Assembly: GCF_002154695.1 (NCBI RefSeq)
Contig: NZ_MTAV01000201.1
Coordinates: forward strand, 1-46,273
Reading direction: 5' to 3'
Length of the DNA: 46,273 nucleotides
DNA from: Nostoc sp. T09
Lineage (GTDB): Bacteria; Cyanobacteriota; Cyanobacteriia; Cyanobacteriales; Nostocaceae
The translations under genes and the position numbers were made by a program. The notes under the pieces are model-generated. The model did not search any database, was not told the origin of the DNA, and saw only the letters and a program-made list of their open reading frames with translations. Below are positions 16,722 to 26,692 of the stretch, piece by piece. Every line of letters begins with the position of its first letter. Position 1 is the stretch's first letter.

Positions 16722-19700
16722 ATGGTAACGCAACCCAATCTTACACCCAACCAACCACACTCAAATTTCAGTAACGGTCATAAGGATACCGGTAACGGGC
16801 ATACCGTTGACGTACTAGCAAAACAACAAATCACCTCTACTTTAGAAGAATTGCGAGCTGAACTGGATCAAGCTGATTGGGTGGAAACAGGGCCATTGCG
16901 AGACAGAATCCGCAAGTTAAAAGAACTGGTAAGTGTGTTGCCATATCAAGACGGAGGAGATGGATTCGAGGTAGAGCAAGTACAGGCGATCGCCAGCAAA
17001 ATCCGCCAATTTTCCGATCTAGATACCTTGCTTGCCACTGCTGTCATAGAGGTACAAAGCGCCCTGCAAGCCGATCGCGTGGTGCTGTATGAATTTACGA
17101 ATCCGACGCTGGGGATAGTTGTTGCGGAGGCGATGAGGGATGGCTTTACCCCAATGCTGAAGGAAAAACTGCCTGCCGTCACTTTTGGTTTAGGTTCTGC
17201 CAAGCTTTATCAACAAGAAAAATTAGCAGCGATCGCGGATACCTACACTGCTGGCTTGTCTCCTTACCAAAAGCAGCTCGTAGATCGGTTTCAGGTAAGA
17301 GCTTGTGTGAGTTTGCCGATCTTAGCGAAAGATGGGGTTTGGGGTTTGTTGGTAGTGCAGCAATGTACTGCACCTCGCCAGTGGCAGAATGCTGAAATTA
17401 AGTCACTAAAATTGCTCGCCCAGGAATTAGAAGCGCAACTGCAAGTTGCCGCGATTCAAGCTACATTGCAACAAGAAGTGGAAAAAGACCAAATCCTTAC
17501 TGGTGTAGCAAATAAAATTCTCCAGTCCAAAGATGTAGATACCATCTTTCGCGTTGCCACCCAAGAAGTGCGACAGTCACTAAAATGCGATCGCGTGGCA
17601 ATTTATCGTTTCCAGCCAGATTGGACTGGGGAATTTGTTGCTGAATCTGTTGGATCGGAGTGGGTTTCTCTGTTAGAAGAACAGCGAAACAATCCAGCAA
17701 TTGTCAAGAACGTTAACTATTGCAGTGTTAGGCAACTTGCAGACGAAGGGGGATTGGCTGGAACAACAGGGCGATCGCACAGTGCAGATAGCTACATCCA
17801 GCACACCCAAGGCAAAACTTTCCATCGCGGACAGGTCTATCGAGTCACTAATGATATTTACAGTGCTGGTTTTTCTGACTGCTATATCAAAATTTTAGAA
17901 GCCTATCAAGCCAAAGCATATATTATTGCTGCCATCTTCCAGGGAGAAAAGTTGTGGGGCTTGCTCGCAGCCTATCAAAATTCTCAGGCTCGTCAGTGGA
18001 AAGATAGTGAAGTTCGACTAATGGTGCAGGTTGCATCTCTGTCTAGTATTGCTATTCAACAGTTGCAATATCAGCAACAACTTTATAACCGCTCTGAAGA
18101 GTCAGCCAAACTTGTTGAACGAGAACGTACTGTTTTCGGCATTATCGGAAAGATTGGGCAAGCAACGGATCTTCGCACCCTTTTCCGCACTGCAACCCAA
18201 GAGTTGCGCCGATTTTTAAAATGCGATCGCGTTGTCGTTTATCAATTTCATCCAGATTGGAGTGGAGAAGTTATCGCTGAATCTGTGGCTGCTGGTTGGT
18301 CGTCCCTGTTGGAAATGCAGGAACAAGACGGTATTTTAAAAACAGGTCTGATATCTTCAGAGCGTTGCAGTGTTAAGGAGTATGGCTCTGCTATTAAACC
18401 AGATACCGATACTTATCTTAAGGAAACGCAGGGTGGAATGTATACCAAAGGAACGCGCTTCCGCAAAGTCAACGATATTTATGCTGCTGGTTTTTCACCT
18501 TGCTATTTAGAAGCATTAGAGAAGTTCCAAGCCAAAGCGTACATCATTGTTCCCATTTTTCGCACTGGTAAGCTTTGGGGTTTGTTAGCAGCCTATCAAA
18601 ATTCTGATGTCCGGAAATGGACTGAAGAAGAGACTGGCGCTTTGTTGCAGATTGGCGAACCGTTGAGTATTGCCCTCCAGCAAGCTGAATATATCGAACA
18701 GCTACGGTTAAAAAATATAGAAATGACCCAAGTAGCTGAAGTAGAAAACGCCATTGCGCGAATGGCGGAGAGAATGCGTCATTCCCAACAGGCAGAAACG
18801 ATCTACCGCACTACCTTGGCAGAATTGCGGCAGTTGTTCAAATGCGATCGCCTGGCAATATATCGCTTCAACTCTGACTGGGGTGGTGAATTTATTGCTG
18901 AATCTGTAGGAAGTGACTGGGTGCCTTTGGTTGGCCCCGATATCAAAACCGTATGGGAAGACGAACACCTACAGCAAACCCAAGGCGGACGCTATCGCCA
19001 CAATGAAACTTTTGTCGTCAATGACATCTATACTGTTGGTCATGCCCAGTGCCACATTGATATACTTGAGCAGTTCCAAGTTAAAGCCTACACCATCGCT
19101 CCTATTTTTGCTGGCAACAAACTTTGGGGTTTGTTAGGAGCTTACCAAAATAGCGGGTCGCGCCAGTGGAATTCCGAAGAGGTGCGATTACTGACCAAAT
19201 TGGGCATTCAGTTGGGATTAACTGTGCAGCAAGCCGAGTATATCGAACAACTGAAAACGAAGAATGCTGAATTGGCGCAGGCAGCAGAAGAGGAACAAGT
19301 GCTGACAGGGATGGTGGAAAAAATCCGTCAAGCCCAGGATACAGATACAATTTTCCGGAATGTACTGCCAAGTTTACGCGAACAACTACAGTGCGATCGC
19401 CTAGCAGTATTTCGCTTTAATCCCGACTGGAGTGTGGAGTTTGTTACCGAAGCCGTCAAAAATCAATGGCTGTCTTTGGCTGGTTCCGACATCAAAACGA
19501 TTTGGATAGACGAACACTTGCAAGAAACTCAGGGAGGACGCTATCGCAATCATGAAACCTTTGTTGTCAATGATATTTACACTATTGGTCACGTTCAGTG
19601 CTACCTAGAGATATTAGAAAAAATCCAGGCCAAGGCTTACACGATTGCTCCTATCTTTACTGGCAGTAAACTCTGGGGCTTTTTAGGAGCATACCAAAAT

Positions 19701-21968
19701 ACTGGACCTCGGCAGTGGAAATCCAAGGATGTGCAATTGTTGCGAAAACTAGCTCTGCAAATGGGTATAGGCTTGCAGCAGATTGAGTATATCGAACAGC
19801 TTAAGAAGAAGAATGCAGAGTTAGCGCGAACCGCAGAAGGGGAACGAGCATTGACACGGTTGGCAGAAAAAATCCGCCAAGTTCAAGAGCTAGATACGAT
19901 TTTTCGCAATGCCCTACCAGAATTGCGATCGCACTTGGAATGTGATCGTCTCGCAGTGTATCGCTTCAATCCAGATTGGGGTGGGGAGTTTATTGCCGAA
20001 TCCGTAAGTCGTGAATGGGTGGCTTTGGTTGGCCCCGATATCAAGACTGTATGGGAAGACGAACACCTACAACAAACCCAAGGTGGACGCTATCGCAACA
20101 ACGAGACCTTTGTGATTAATGACGTTTACACTGCTGGTCATGCCCAGTGCCACTTAAAAATTTTAGAGCAATTCCAGATTAGAGCCTATATCATTACCCC
20201 GATTATTGCCGGAAACAAGCTCTGGGGTTTGTTAGGAGCATATCAGAATAGCGGGTCGCGGCAATGGCAAGATAATGAAGTCAACTTGGTAGCGAAAATC
20301 GGCACGCAGTTTGGGGTTGCCGTCCAGCAATCGCAATACTTACAACAAACCTTAACCAAGAATGAGGAACTGATCAAACTGGCAGAACGGGAAGTAGCAA
20401 ACGCCCGATTTTCCTATCGCCTGCCAAGTCGGTTAACAGAGATGGCTCAAAGTCATAGTAATGTTCTGGAATTTGTCCAGTTTGCCACCCTTGAACTTCG
20501 TCAGCTACTCAAAGTAGATCGAGTTGGAGTTTACCGTTTTGAGCCTGATTGGTCTGGAGAATTTGTAGTTGAGTCTGTGAGTGGGGATTGGCCTAAGCTG
20601 GTGGGAACTAGCCTTGCCAGAGTTAGAGATACCTATCTCCAGTACAACAAAGGAGGGCGTTATGCCCGCAAAGAAAGTTTGCGGGTTGACAATATCTATA
20701 CTGTCGGTCATGACGAATGTCACATTCAATTATTAGAAATGTGGGGAACTAAAGCCTACATGATTGCTCCGATTTTTCAAGAAGATCGGTTATGGGGGCT
20801 GATGGGAGTTTATCAAAATAGCGCACCCCGCCAGTGGGAGCAATCAGAGGAGGATGTTCTCAATCAAGCCAGCGTCCAGATTGGTATTGCCCTCAATCTT
20901 GCAGACTACTTAAAACAGGTGCGTACTCAAGAACAGCAACTAGCAGAAGCAGCAGAGCGCGAACGCACTGCTCGAGAAAAACTGCAACAAGGAGCAATCC
21001 GCGTTCTCATGGCTTTGGAACCATCCTTCAGGGGCGATCTCACTGTTCGAGCTCCCCTATCTGAAGATGAAATTGGGACGATCGCCGATGGGTACAATAC
21101 TACAATCCAAAGCTTGCGAGATTTAGTCCGACAAGTACAGATTGCTGCCAGCAAGGTGAGTGAAAATTCCAGTAATAACACTAACTCAGTAGTGAAACTA
21201 TCTGACCAAGCTCAACAGCAGTTAGAGCGGCTCGAACGCGCTCAGGAACAATTACAAATGATGGTATCTTCCACCCAGGTAGTTGCTGCTGATGCCCAAA
21301 AAGTAGGGCAAGCGGTTCAAGAAGCTAATAAAACCGTCCAAGCTGGCGATTCTTTGATGGAAAGAACCGTAGATGGCATTTTGGAGATTCGGGAAACGGT
21401 GTCCGAAACAGCGAAGAAGATTAAACGCCTGGGTGAAGCTTCTCAGAAAATCTCGAAAGTAGTGAGTTTGATTGAAAATTTTGCCACTCAAACTAATTTG
21501 CTGGCACTTAATGCGGCGATCGAGGCTACCCGTGCCGGAGAGTATGGCAAAGGCTTTGCGGTGGTTGCAGATGAAGTTCGTTCCCTGGCTTATCAGTCGG
21601 CTAGTGCCACCACAGAAATTGAGCGACTCGTGCAAGAAATTCAAAGTGGCACCAATGAAGTTACCGAAGCAATGGAAGTAGGGATTACCCAAGTTGTCCA
21701 AGGCTCGAACTTGATCGATGAGACTCGTCATTCCCTGAGTGCGATCGTGGCAGCCACCAACCAAATTGGTGGACTGGTGCAAGGAATCACTCAAGCAGTT
21801 TCCACTCAAAGTCAGCAATCTCAGATATTGACAGAAGCGATGGTGGATGTTTCTGCGATCGCCCGCAAGACTTCACAAACTACCATCCACATTTCCGAGT
21901 CTTTTGAGGAACTACTGATGACTTCACAACAACTGGAAACCAGCGTTAGCCAGTTCAAAGTTGATTAA
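16722..21968 (+). CDS. ptxD: Seven-GAF cyanobacteriochrome methyl-accepting photoreceptor
   Basis: A 1748-residue cytosolic receptor without membrane segments. Seven GAF domains lie at about 85-240, 265-445, 470-655, 680-840, 862-1022, 1045-1205 and 1230-1395. The canonical bilin-binding Cys in the DIY..G...C(H/Y) motif is present in GAF2-7 (C387, C594, C777, C960, C1143, C1333). GAF1 has Y182 at this place and probably binds no bilin. GAF2 and GAF3 are longer and carry an extra Cys (C334, C549), as in insert-Cys cyanobacteriochromes; GAF4-6 keep the VW.DEHLQ type Trp/Asp seen in red/green types. A HAMP-like segment (near 1430-1480) and an MCP hairpin ([24 protein letters not shown], near 1595) follow. 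This matches PtxD, the Nostoc phototaxis receptor. Confidence 0.96.
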   Translation: MVTQPNLTPNQPHSNFSNGHKDTGNGHTVDVLAKQQITSTLEELRAELDQADWVETGPLRDRIRKLKELVSVLPYQDGGDGFEVEQVQAIASKIRQFSDLDTLLATAVIEVQSALQADRVVLYEFTNPTLGIVVAEAMRDGFTPMLKEKLPAVTFGLGSAKLYQQEKLAAIADTYTAGLSPYQKQLVDRFQVRACVSLPILAKDGVWGLLVVQQCTAPRQWQNAEIKSLKLLAQELEAQLQVAAIQATLQQEVEKDQILTGVANKILQSKDVDTIFRVATQEVRQSLKCDRVAIYRFQPDWTGEFVAESVGSEWVSLLEEQRNNPAIVKNVNYCSVRQLADEGGLAGTTGRSHSADSYIQHTQGKTFHRGQVYRVTNDIYSAGFSDCYIKILEAYQAKAYIIAAIFQGEKLWGLLAAYQNSQARQWKDSEVRLMVQVASLSSIAIQQLQYQQQLYNRSEESAKLVERERTVFGIIGKIGQATDLRTLFRTATQELRRFLKCDRVVVYQFHPDWSGEVIAESVAAGWSSLLEMQEQDGILKTGLISSERCSVKEYGSAIKPDTDTYLKETQGGMYTKGTRFRKVNDIYAAGFSPCYLEALEKFQAKAYIIVPIFRTGKLWGLLAAYQNSDVRKWTEEETGALLQIGEPLSIALQQAEYIEQLRLKNIEMTQVAEVENAIARMAERMRHSQQAETIYRTTLAELRQLFKCDRLAIYRFNSDWGGEFIAESVGSDWVPLVGPDIKTVWEDEHLQQTQGGRYRHNETFVVNDIYTVGHAQCHIDILEQFQVKAYTIAPIFAGNKLWGLLGAYQNSGSRQWNSEEVRLLTKLGIQLGLTVQQAEYIEQLKTKNAELAQAAEEEQVLTGMVEKIRQAQDTDTIFRNVLPSLREQLQCDRLAVFRFNPDWSVEFVTEAVKNQWLSLAGSDIKTIWIDEHLQETQGGRYRNHETFVVNDIYTIGHVQCYLEILEKIQAKAYTIAPIFTGSKLWGFLGAYQNTGPRQWKSKDVQLLRKLALQMGIGLQQIEYIEQLKKKNAELARTAEGERALTRLAEKIRQVQELDTIFRNALPELRSHLECDRLAVYRFNPDWGGEFIAESVSREWVALVGPDIKTVWEDEHLQQTQGGRYRNNETFVINDVYTAGHAQCHLKILEQFQIRAYIITPIIAGNKLWGLLGAYQNSGSRQWQDNEVNLVAKIGTQFGVAVQQSQYLQQTLTKNEELIKLAEREVANARFSYRLPSRLTEMAQSHSNVLEFVQFATLELRQLLKVDRVGVYRFEPDWSGEFVVESVSGDWPKLVGTSLARVRDTYLQYNKGGRYARKESLRVDNIYTVGHDECHIQLLEMWGTKAYMIAPIFQEDRLWGLMGVYQNSAPRQWEQSEEDVLNQASVQIGIALNLADYLKQVRTQEQQLAEAAERERTAREKLQQGAIRVLMALEPSFRGDLTVRAPLSEDEIGTIADGYNTTIQSLRDLVRQVQIAASKVSENSSNNTNSVVKLSDQAQQQLERLERAQEQLQMMVSSTQVVAADAQKVGQAVQEANKTVQAGDSLMERTVDGILEIRETVSETAKKIKRLGEASQKISKVVSLIENFATQTNLLALNAAIEATRAGEYGKGFAVVADEVRSLAYQSASATTEIERLVQEIQSGTNEVTEAMEVGITQVVQGSNLIDETRHSLSAIVAATNQIGGLVQGITQAVSTQSQQSQILTEAMVDVSAIARKTSQTTIHISESFEELLMTSQQLETSVSQFKVD

Positions 21969-21983
21969 TCTCCCAAAACTGCT

Positions 21984-24900
21984 ATGAACCCCGATCCCAG
22001 TAATCAAGAGCAGCTAGAGCAGGCTTTTCTGGCTGAAGCGGCAGAGTTGTTGCAAACCATTGAGCAGACTCTTATCGGTCTACTTGATGAAAAAACAACA
22101 GAAAAAGTTCACGCCTTGATGCGAAGTGCCCATACTCTCAAAGGGAGTGCTGCCAGTGTTGGACAGGAAACGATTAAGACAATTGCCCATCATTTGGAAG
22201 ATGTATTCCAGGCGTTATACCCTCCAGAACTGGAAATCGATCCAGAATTGGGTGCTTTGCTTCTAGATGCTTATGAGTGCCTGCGAACTCCATTGAGTGC
22301 AACCTTGATGGGCTTAACCTGCAATGAGGCAGAAATACTCGATAAAACTGCCTCAATCTTCGCACAACTCCAACATAAACTAGGCGACTTTTTTGGTCGT
22401 GAGGCTCCGCTTCCCAGTTCGGAAGAACTTGGCTTTGATGTGGTAGAGTCAATCTTTTCGGGGAGTGTAACCCAGGATTTGCAACAGCTGGAAACTGACA
22501 TTCAAAGCCAAGATCCGCAACAAATTCAGACAACACTCAACTCTCAAGCAGAATTTTTTGCCGAACTAGCAGCATCTTATAGCTTATCTGGATTGGAAGA
22601 AATTGCCCAGGCGACCCTAAACGCGCTCAAAGCACATCCAGACAAAGTACTGCAAATCGCTCAGGTGGCTTTAGAAAATTTTAAAGCGGCTCAAGCAGCA
22701 GTACTTGCAGGCGATCGCATTCAAGGGGGAGAGATATCTCCACAATTGCGAGAATGGGCAGAAATAACTACTCCTGTCCCAGAACCGCAAGGGCAGCCAG
22801 TTTCCATAGCTGCCCAACCAACACAAACGACTACAACTGAGAATCAGCCATCTCCTCTCCTCAATGCGAGCGAAGCGGAATCAATTTGGTCGTTTTTCCC
22901 GAAGCGGACTGATAACTCCGTACCGAAAGCACCGGAGGTACTCGAACCAATTTCTCAGGATTCGGTAGTACCCCCCTCTCCCATAGATCGGATTTTACAG
23001 TCAATCTGGATAGGAGATCCACAGACATCTTGCCGCTACTCAGATTCAGAGCGGCCGGCTTCTCCACCACCAGCACCAAGCCTCCAGGCTCAGTCATCAG
23101 CATCACTTCCCAGTATCCGAGTAGCGATCGAACAACTAGATCGCCTCAGTCACACGATTGGGGAATTGCTCATCAACGAAAACCAACAAAACCTACAATC
23201 TAATCACATCCAGAAAGTAGCTCAAGAGACTCTACTACAGTTTTTGCACTGTCAACAACAACTTAGTAAAGTTTCTACTTGGTCAGATCGACAACTGCTT
23301 CCCGAACGCGCAAAGCAGCGATACCCACGCTGCTCAATTGTCCCTGCTTCCCCAACTACCCAGGCACAATCTAATTTTGATGCCTTAGAAATGGATAGCT
23401 ATAGCGAATTGCACATTCTCCTGCAAAATCTGACAGAAGATATGGTGCAATTAGGAGAACGGATTGAGGCTTTTAATGCCTTAGTCCAGCAATCTCGCTT
23501 GAGTCTCGGAAAGCGCAAGCAATTGCTCTCAGGAGCGCAGGAAGATTTGCTGCAAGCCAGAATGGTGCCACTGGGAACAGTGTTGAATCGCTTTCCCCGC
23601 CTCTTGCAACAGATGGTAGCAACTTATCATAAGCCTGTTGAACTCAAACTTGGCGGCACAAAGGTACTGGTGGATAAAGCCATTTCCGAGCAGCTGTACG
23701 ATCCCTTGCTGCACATGATTCGCAATGCCTTCGATCACGGTATTGAACCAGTAGAAACCCGTAGACAGCAAGGTAAAGCAGAAACCGGAACAATTACAAT
23801 TCAAGCCTATCATCAAGGCAACCGCACTACTATTGAGGTAAGGGATGATGGTCGAGGCTTTAACTGGGAATCCATTCGGCAGAAAGGTATAGAAAAACAC
23901 CTGTTGACTCCCGAACAAGCCGCCTACGCCTCCGAAGACCAACTAGCAGAGTTATTATTTGAACCGGGCTTTTCTACTGCTAACCAGATTGGTGAGTTAT
24001 CTGGCCGCGGTATCGGCTTAGATGTTGTTCGCACTCAATTGCAAGCTTTACAAGGTTCGATTGTGGTGCGATCGCTTTCAGGTCAAGGAACCACCTTTAT
24101 TCTGCAATTGCCCCTGAGCTTGACAACAGCACGCTTGCTCGTTTGTCAATCTCAAGGTATTACTTATGCCTTGCTGTCTGAAGGAATTAGCCAGGTTTTA
24201 TTACCGCAGCCAGAGCAGATTCAAGTCCAGCAATCTTTACACGGGCAAGGCAGCCAAAAATTCTGGCAGTGGGGAGATGGGCAAAGTCAGCAACTAGTTC
24301 CCATCCGCCCGCTTGCGAATTTGCTGGATTACAAATATCCTTTATTCACCCAAGACCACAATTTAAACCTAAGTCCTTTTCCAGTCAAACAACGGAACAC
24401 CGTCGAACCTCTGCTGCTGTTGGAAACAGAGCAGCAATACCTGTGTTTGCAAGTCGATCAGATTTTGGTCGAGCAGGAATTAGTCATTAAATCCCTCGGC
24501 AGAGTCCTGACTTTACCTAGTTACATCCAAGGCTACAGCGTGTTGGGAAATGGTAGCCTCACCCTAACCATTGACCCATTGGAGTTAGTTCGTCAAACCT
24601 GGGAGACAGATATGATGCCGACTTCCCTGGTATCAAGTCTTAGAACTAAACTATTGCCCGCACCTGAACCTGTTCTTACTCTAGAGGGGCAGCAATCCGA
24701 GCTAACGATAACACAACCGCAACAACAGCCAATAGAAGTTAATACAGTCGTTGCTCAACCTAACCGAGTGGCGGTGTTAGTGGTGGAAGATTCGGTTGTA
24801 CAAAGGCAAAGTTTGGTGCAGACGCTCCAGAAAGCCGATTATCAAGTGTTGCAAGCAGGTGATGGTCGAGAGGCGATCGCGCAAATGCTTCAACACGGTA

Positions 24901-25136
24901 ATGTCGCTCTAGTGATTTGTGACATTGAAATGCCTCGGATGAATGGATTTGAGTTCTTAGAACACCATCGCCAAGACGAGCGTTTGGCGGGGATTCCTGT
25001 GGTGATGCTGACTACCCGTAGCGGCCAGAAGCACCGCCAATTAGCTTTAGCTCTAGGGGCGAAAGCTTACTTGAGCAAACCCTATTCCGAACAGAACTTC
25101 CTAGCCACCATCGGCGAACTAGTTAATAGGTCTTAG
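21984..25136 (+). CDS. ptxE: Hybrid CheA histidine kinase with receiver domain
   Basis: A 1050-residue CheA: Hpt with phospho-acceptor H50 in SAHTLKGSA, a long Pro/Gln/Ser linker, the dimerisation/P4 region, N box HMIRNAFDHGIE from about 577, G1 VRDDGRGF, G2 GRGIGLDVV, a CheW-like domain, and a C-terminal receiver with D980 (CDIEMPRMNGFE) and Lys in LSKPY. All catalytic elements are intact. It should be the kinase controlled by PtxD through CheW, equal to PixL. It starts 15 bp after ptxD. Its stop runs directly into the purine-rich repeat flanking the four-helix-bundle gene. Confidence 0.95.
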   Translation: MNPDPSNQEQLEQAFLAEAAELLQTIEQTLIGLLDEKTTEKVHALMRSAHTLKGSAASVGQETIKTIAHHLEDVFQALYPPELEIDPELGALLLDAYECLRTPLSATLMGLTCNEAEILDKTASIFAQLQHKLGDFFGREAPLPSSEELGFDVVESIFSGSVTQDLQQLETDIQSQDPQQIQTTLNSQAEFFAELAASYSLSGLEEIAQATLNALKAHPDKVLQIAQVALENFKAAQAAVLAGDRIQGGEISPQLREWAEITTPVPEPQGQPVSIAAQPTQTTTTENQPSPLLNASEAESIWSFFPKRTDNSVPKAPEVLEPISQDSVVPPSPIDRILQSIWIGDPQTSCRYSDSERPASPPPAPSLQAQSSASLPSIRVAIEQLDRLSHTIGELLINENQQNLQSNHIQKVAQETLLQFLHCQQQLSKVSTWSDRQLLPERAKQRYPRCSIVPASPTTQAQSNFDALEMDSYSELHILLQNLTEDMVQLGERIEAFNALVQQSRLSLGKRKQLLSGAQEDLLQARMVPLGTVLNRFPRLLQQMVATYHKPVELKLGGTKVLVDKAISEQLYDPLLHMIRNAFDHGIEPVETRRQQGKAETGTITIQAYHQGNRTTIEVRDDGRGFNWESIRQKGIEKHLLTPEQAAYASEDQLAELLFEPGFSTANQIGELSGRGIGLDVVRTQLQALQGSIVVRSLSGQGTTFILQLPLSLTTARLLVCQSQGITYALLSEGISQVLLPQPEQIQVQQSLHGQGSQKFWQWGDGQSQQLVPIRPLANLLDYKYPLFTQDHNLNLSPFPVKQRNTVEPLLLLETEQQYLCLQVDQILVEQELVIKSLGRVLTLPSYIQGYSVLGNGSLTLTIDPLELVRQTWETDMMPTSLVSSLRTKLLPAPEPVLTLEGQQSELTITQPQQQPIEVNTVVAQPNRVAVLVVEDSVVQRQSLVQTLQKADYQVLQAGDGREAIAQMLQHGNVALVICDIEMPRMNGFEFLEHHRQDERLAGIPVVMLTTRSGQKHRQLALALGAKAYLSKPYSEQNFLATIGELVNRS

Positions 25137-25167
25137 GGGGAAAGGGTAAAGGGTAAAGGGTAAAGGG
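25136..25167. repeat. Left GGGTAAA purine-rich repeat of the four-helix-bundle unit
   Basis: After the ptxE stop comes GGGGAAAGGG and three tandem TAAAGGG heptamers. The strand is complementary, with mismatches, to the C/T-rich tract at 25560-25618 on the other side of the gene, so the two can pair as a long stem in RNA or DNA. Confidence 0.8.
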
Positions 25168-25175
25168 AAGGAAGA

Positions 25176-25553
25176 ATGGAAAGGAAAAAAATTGAAACTT
25201 TTGAGGATTTAAAAGTATGGCAAAAAGGTATTGATTTAGTTAAGCAAATATACTTAAGGACTAAGGAAGGTGAACTGAGTAAAGACTTTGGTTTAAGAGA
25301 TCAGTTAAGACGTGCATCCGTATCAATACCTGCAAATATTGCAGAAGGATTTGAACGATATTCTCGCAAAGAATACTTAAACTTTCTAAATATTGCTAAA
25401 GGGTCTGCCGGTGAAGTTCGCAGTCTTTTAAGAGTAGCGTTAGAAGTGGGCTATCTAGACCAACCAACTTATACACAACTTTCTAATCAAGCTATGGAGT
25501 TGAGCCGTATGCTATCTAATCAAATTCAATCTATAAATCAGTCATTAAAATAA
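25176..25553 (+). CDS. Four-helix-bundle (23S rRNA intervening-sequence type, S23) protein
   Basis: A 125-residue protein of the S23/Avd-like four-helix-bundle family: ETFEDLKVWQKGIDLVKQIY, then LRDQLRRASVSIPANIAEGFERYSRKEYLNFLNIAKGSAGEVRSLLRVALEVGYL. In spirochaetes and others these genes lie in intervening sequences of 23S rRNA; elsewhere, as here, they are scattered in genomes and their function is unclear. This copy sits between ptxE and ptxF, bracketed by inverted purine-rich/pyrimidine-rich repeats, and is foreign to the chemotaxis operon. AAGGAAG precedes ATG 25176. Its base use (A-rich, few HIP1 sites) differs from the neighbours. Confidence 0.92.
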   Translation: MERKKIETFEDLKVWQKGIDLVKQIYLRTKEGELSKDFGLRDQLRRASVSIPANIAEGFERYSRKEYLNFLNIAKGSAGEVRSLLRVALEVGYLDQPTYTQLSNQAMELSRMLSNQIQSINQSLK

Positions 25554-25559
25554 TAAATC

Positions 25560-25618
25560 TTTACCCCTTCCCCTTTCCCCTTTACCCTTTCCCCTTTCCC
25601 TTTTACCCCTTCCCCTTC
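25560..25618. repeat. Right pyrimidine-rich inverted repeat of the four-helix-bundle unit
   Basis: Alternating CCCCTT, CCCTTT and TTTACCC tracts, the inverse of the left repeat at 25136-25167. It ends just before CTTCATGAGTTACG, which begins another short repeat (ACGAATTACGAATTG) reaching the ptxF start. Confidence 0.8.
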
Positions 25619-25649
25619 TTCATGAGTTACGAATTACGAATTGATATTT

Positions 25650-26663
25650 ATGCTTAACACTCCCTTTCCGTTTAAGCGATTATCTGGCACTGTGAGCGAG
25701 AGCGACTCATTACGAGTCGTTGTTTTTGCGATCGCAGACTATTTATTTGCCCTGCCAGTTGGTGCAGTTCTCAAGGTGATTGCTTGTCCCCCTATTAGCA
25801 GTACGGTTGAAAGTGGGATCGGGATGGTCGATTTGGGAGCGCAAACTATTACGATTGTGGACTTGCGCCAGAAAGTACAACCCCAACAAAGGCACCAAGT
25901 TCTCTCTGGAGTTGACACTTCAGGACGCTTTTTACTTCTGACTCAAACGCGAACTGGAGAAATTTGTGGCATTCCTGTGGACAAGCCCCCTGCTTTAATC
26001 GATATTCCTTTGGAAGCTGTGCGTCCGGTGCCGTGGTCTTATCGGCAAGTAGCGGAGTTAAACTTTGTTAGCCACATGGCTGTCTTATCTGTAGCACCAA
26101 ACGAGGAACCACTCAAAGTCCTGCTTCTAGGCATGAACCAGATATTGGCTGATAAGTTGGGTTTACCTGGAACAACCCCAACCTTGGCTCCTGGGCTGAC
26201 ATCATGCGAACAACGGCAAAGATTTCTGCGTTTTTCCTTGGGCGATCAAGGAAGTGGATTGCTACCATTCCACTCAGTAGTGGACATGATTCATATCGCT
26301 AGCCAAGAAATTTCCCCAGCCCCGGCCTTACCAAGTTGGATTTTAGGTTTCTATAATTGGCAAGGACAGATGCTGCGGCTGGTTGACTTAGAACATTTGC
26401 TTGGTTATGCACCGCTTTTTAAGCGGCAGTCACGACCAGAAAAGCCAATAGTTCTAGTTGTTGAGCTTCAAAATCAGGTAGTCGGGTTTTTGGTCGCTCA
26501 TGTCTACGATGTAGAGTGGCAGGATTTACAGCAAGCGCAATCAGCACCAACCGACTTTTCCCCCAACAAACTACTAAATTTTGTTCGAGGTATTCTACCA
26601 GGCGATCGCTGGATTTTAGACACCAAAGCCATCGCCCAGACATTGCAATGGCAAACCCACTGA
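25650..26663 (+). CDS. ptxF: Tandem CheW-domain protein
   Basis: A 337-residue protein with two CheW-like domains. The first is at about 20-170 (VVVFAIADYLFALPVGAVLKVI...GMVDLGAQTITIVDLRQ...GIPVDKPPALIDI). The second is at about 193-335 (RFLRFSLGDQGSGLLPFHSVVDMIHIASQE...WILGFYNWQGQMLRLVDLEHLLG...VVGFLVAHVYDVE). It could bridge two receptor or kinase types, for example PtxD/PtxE and PtxG/PtxH. The frame opens at TTG 25641, but ATG 25650 is the likelier start. No clear ribosome-binding site is present, perhaps because the inserted repeat DNA replaced the original upstream region. Confidence 0.88.
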   Translation: MLNTPFPFKRLSGTVSESDSLRVVVFAIADYLFALPVGAVLKVIACPPISSTVESGIGMVDLGAQTITIVDLRQKVQPQQRHQVLSGVDTSGRFLLLTQTRTGEICGIPVDKPPALIDIPLEAVRPVPWSYRQVAELNFVSHMAVLSVAPNEEPLKVLLLGMNQILADKLGLPGTTPTLAPGLTSCEQRQRFLRFSLGDQGSGLLPFHSVVDMIHIASQEISPAPALPSWILGFYNWQGQMLRLVDLEHLLGYAPLFKRQSRPEKPIVLVVELQNQVVGFLVAHVYDVEWQDLQQAQSAPTDFSPNKLLNFVRGILPGDRWILDTKAIAQTLQWQTH

Positions 26664-26692
26664 TTTAACTTGATGCTGCCAAGGAGTTTTCT

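Noticed and set aside
21252-21818. A 188-codon minus-strand frame within ptxD
   Set aside because: It lies fully opposite the MCP signalling domain, shows no family features, and follows the codon bias of the real gene.
25136-25618. Reading the GGGTAAA repeats as a CRISPR array
   Set aside because: The units are 7 bp with no spacers; they are heptamer repeats flanking a gene.
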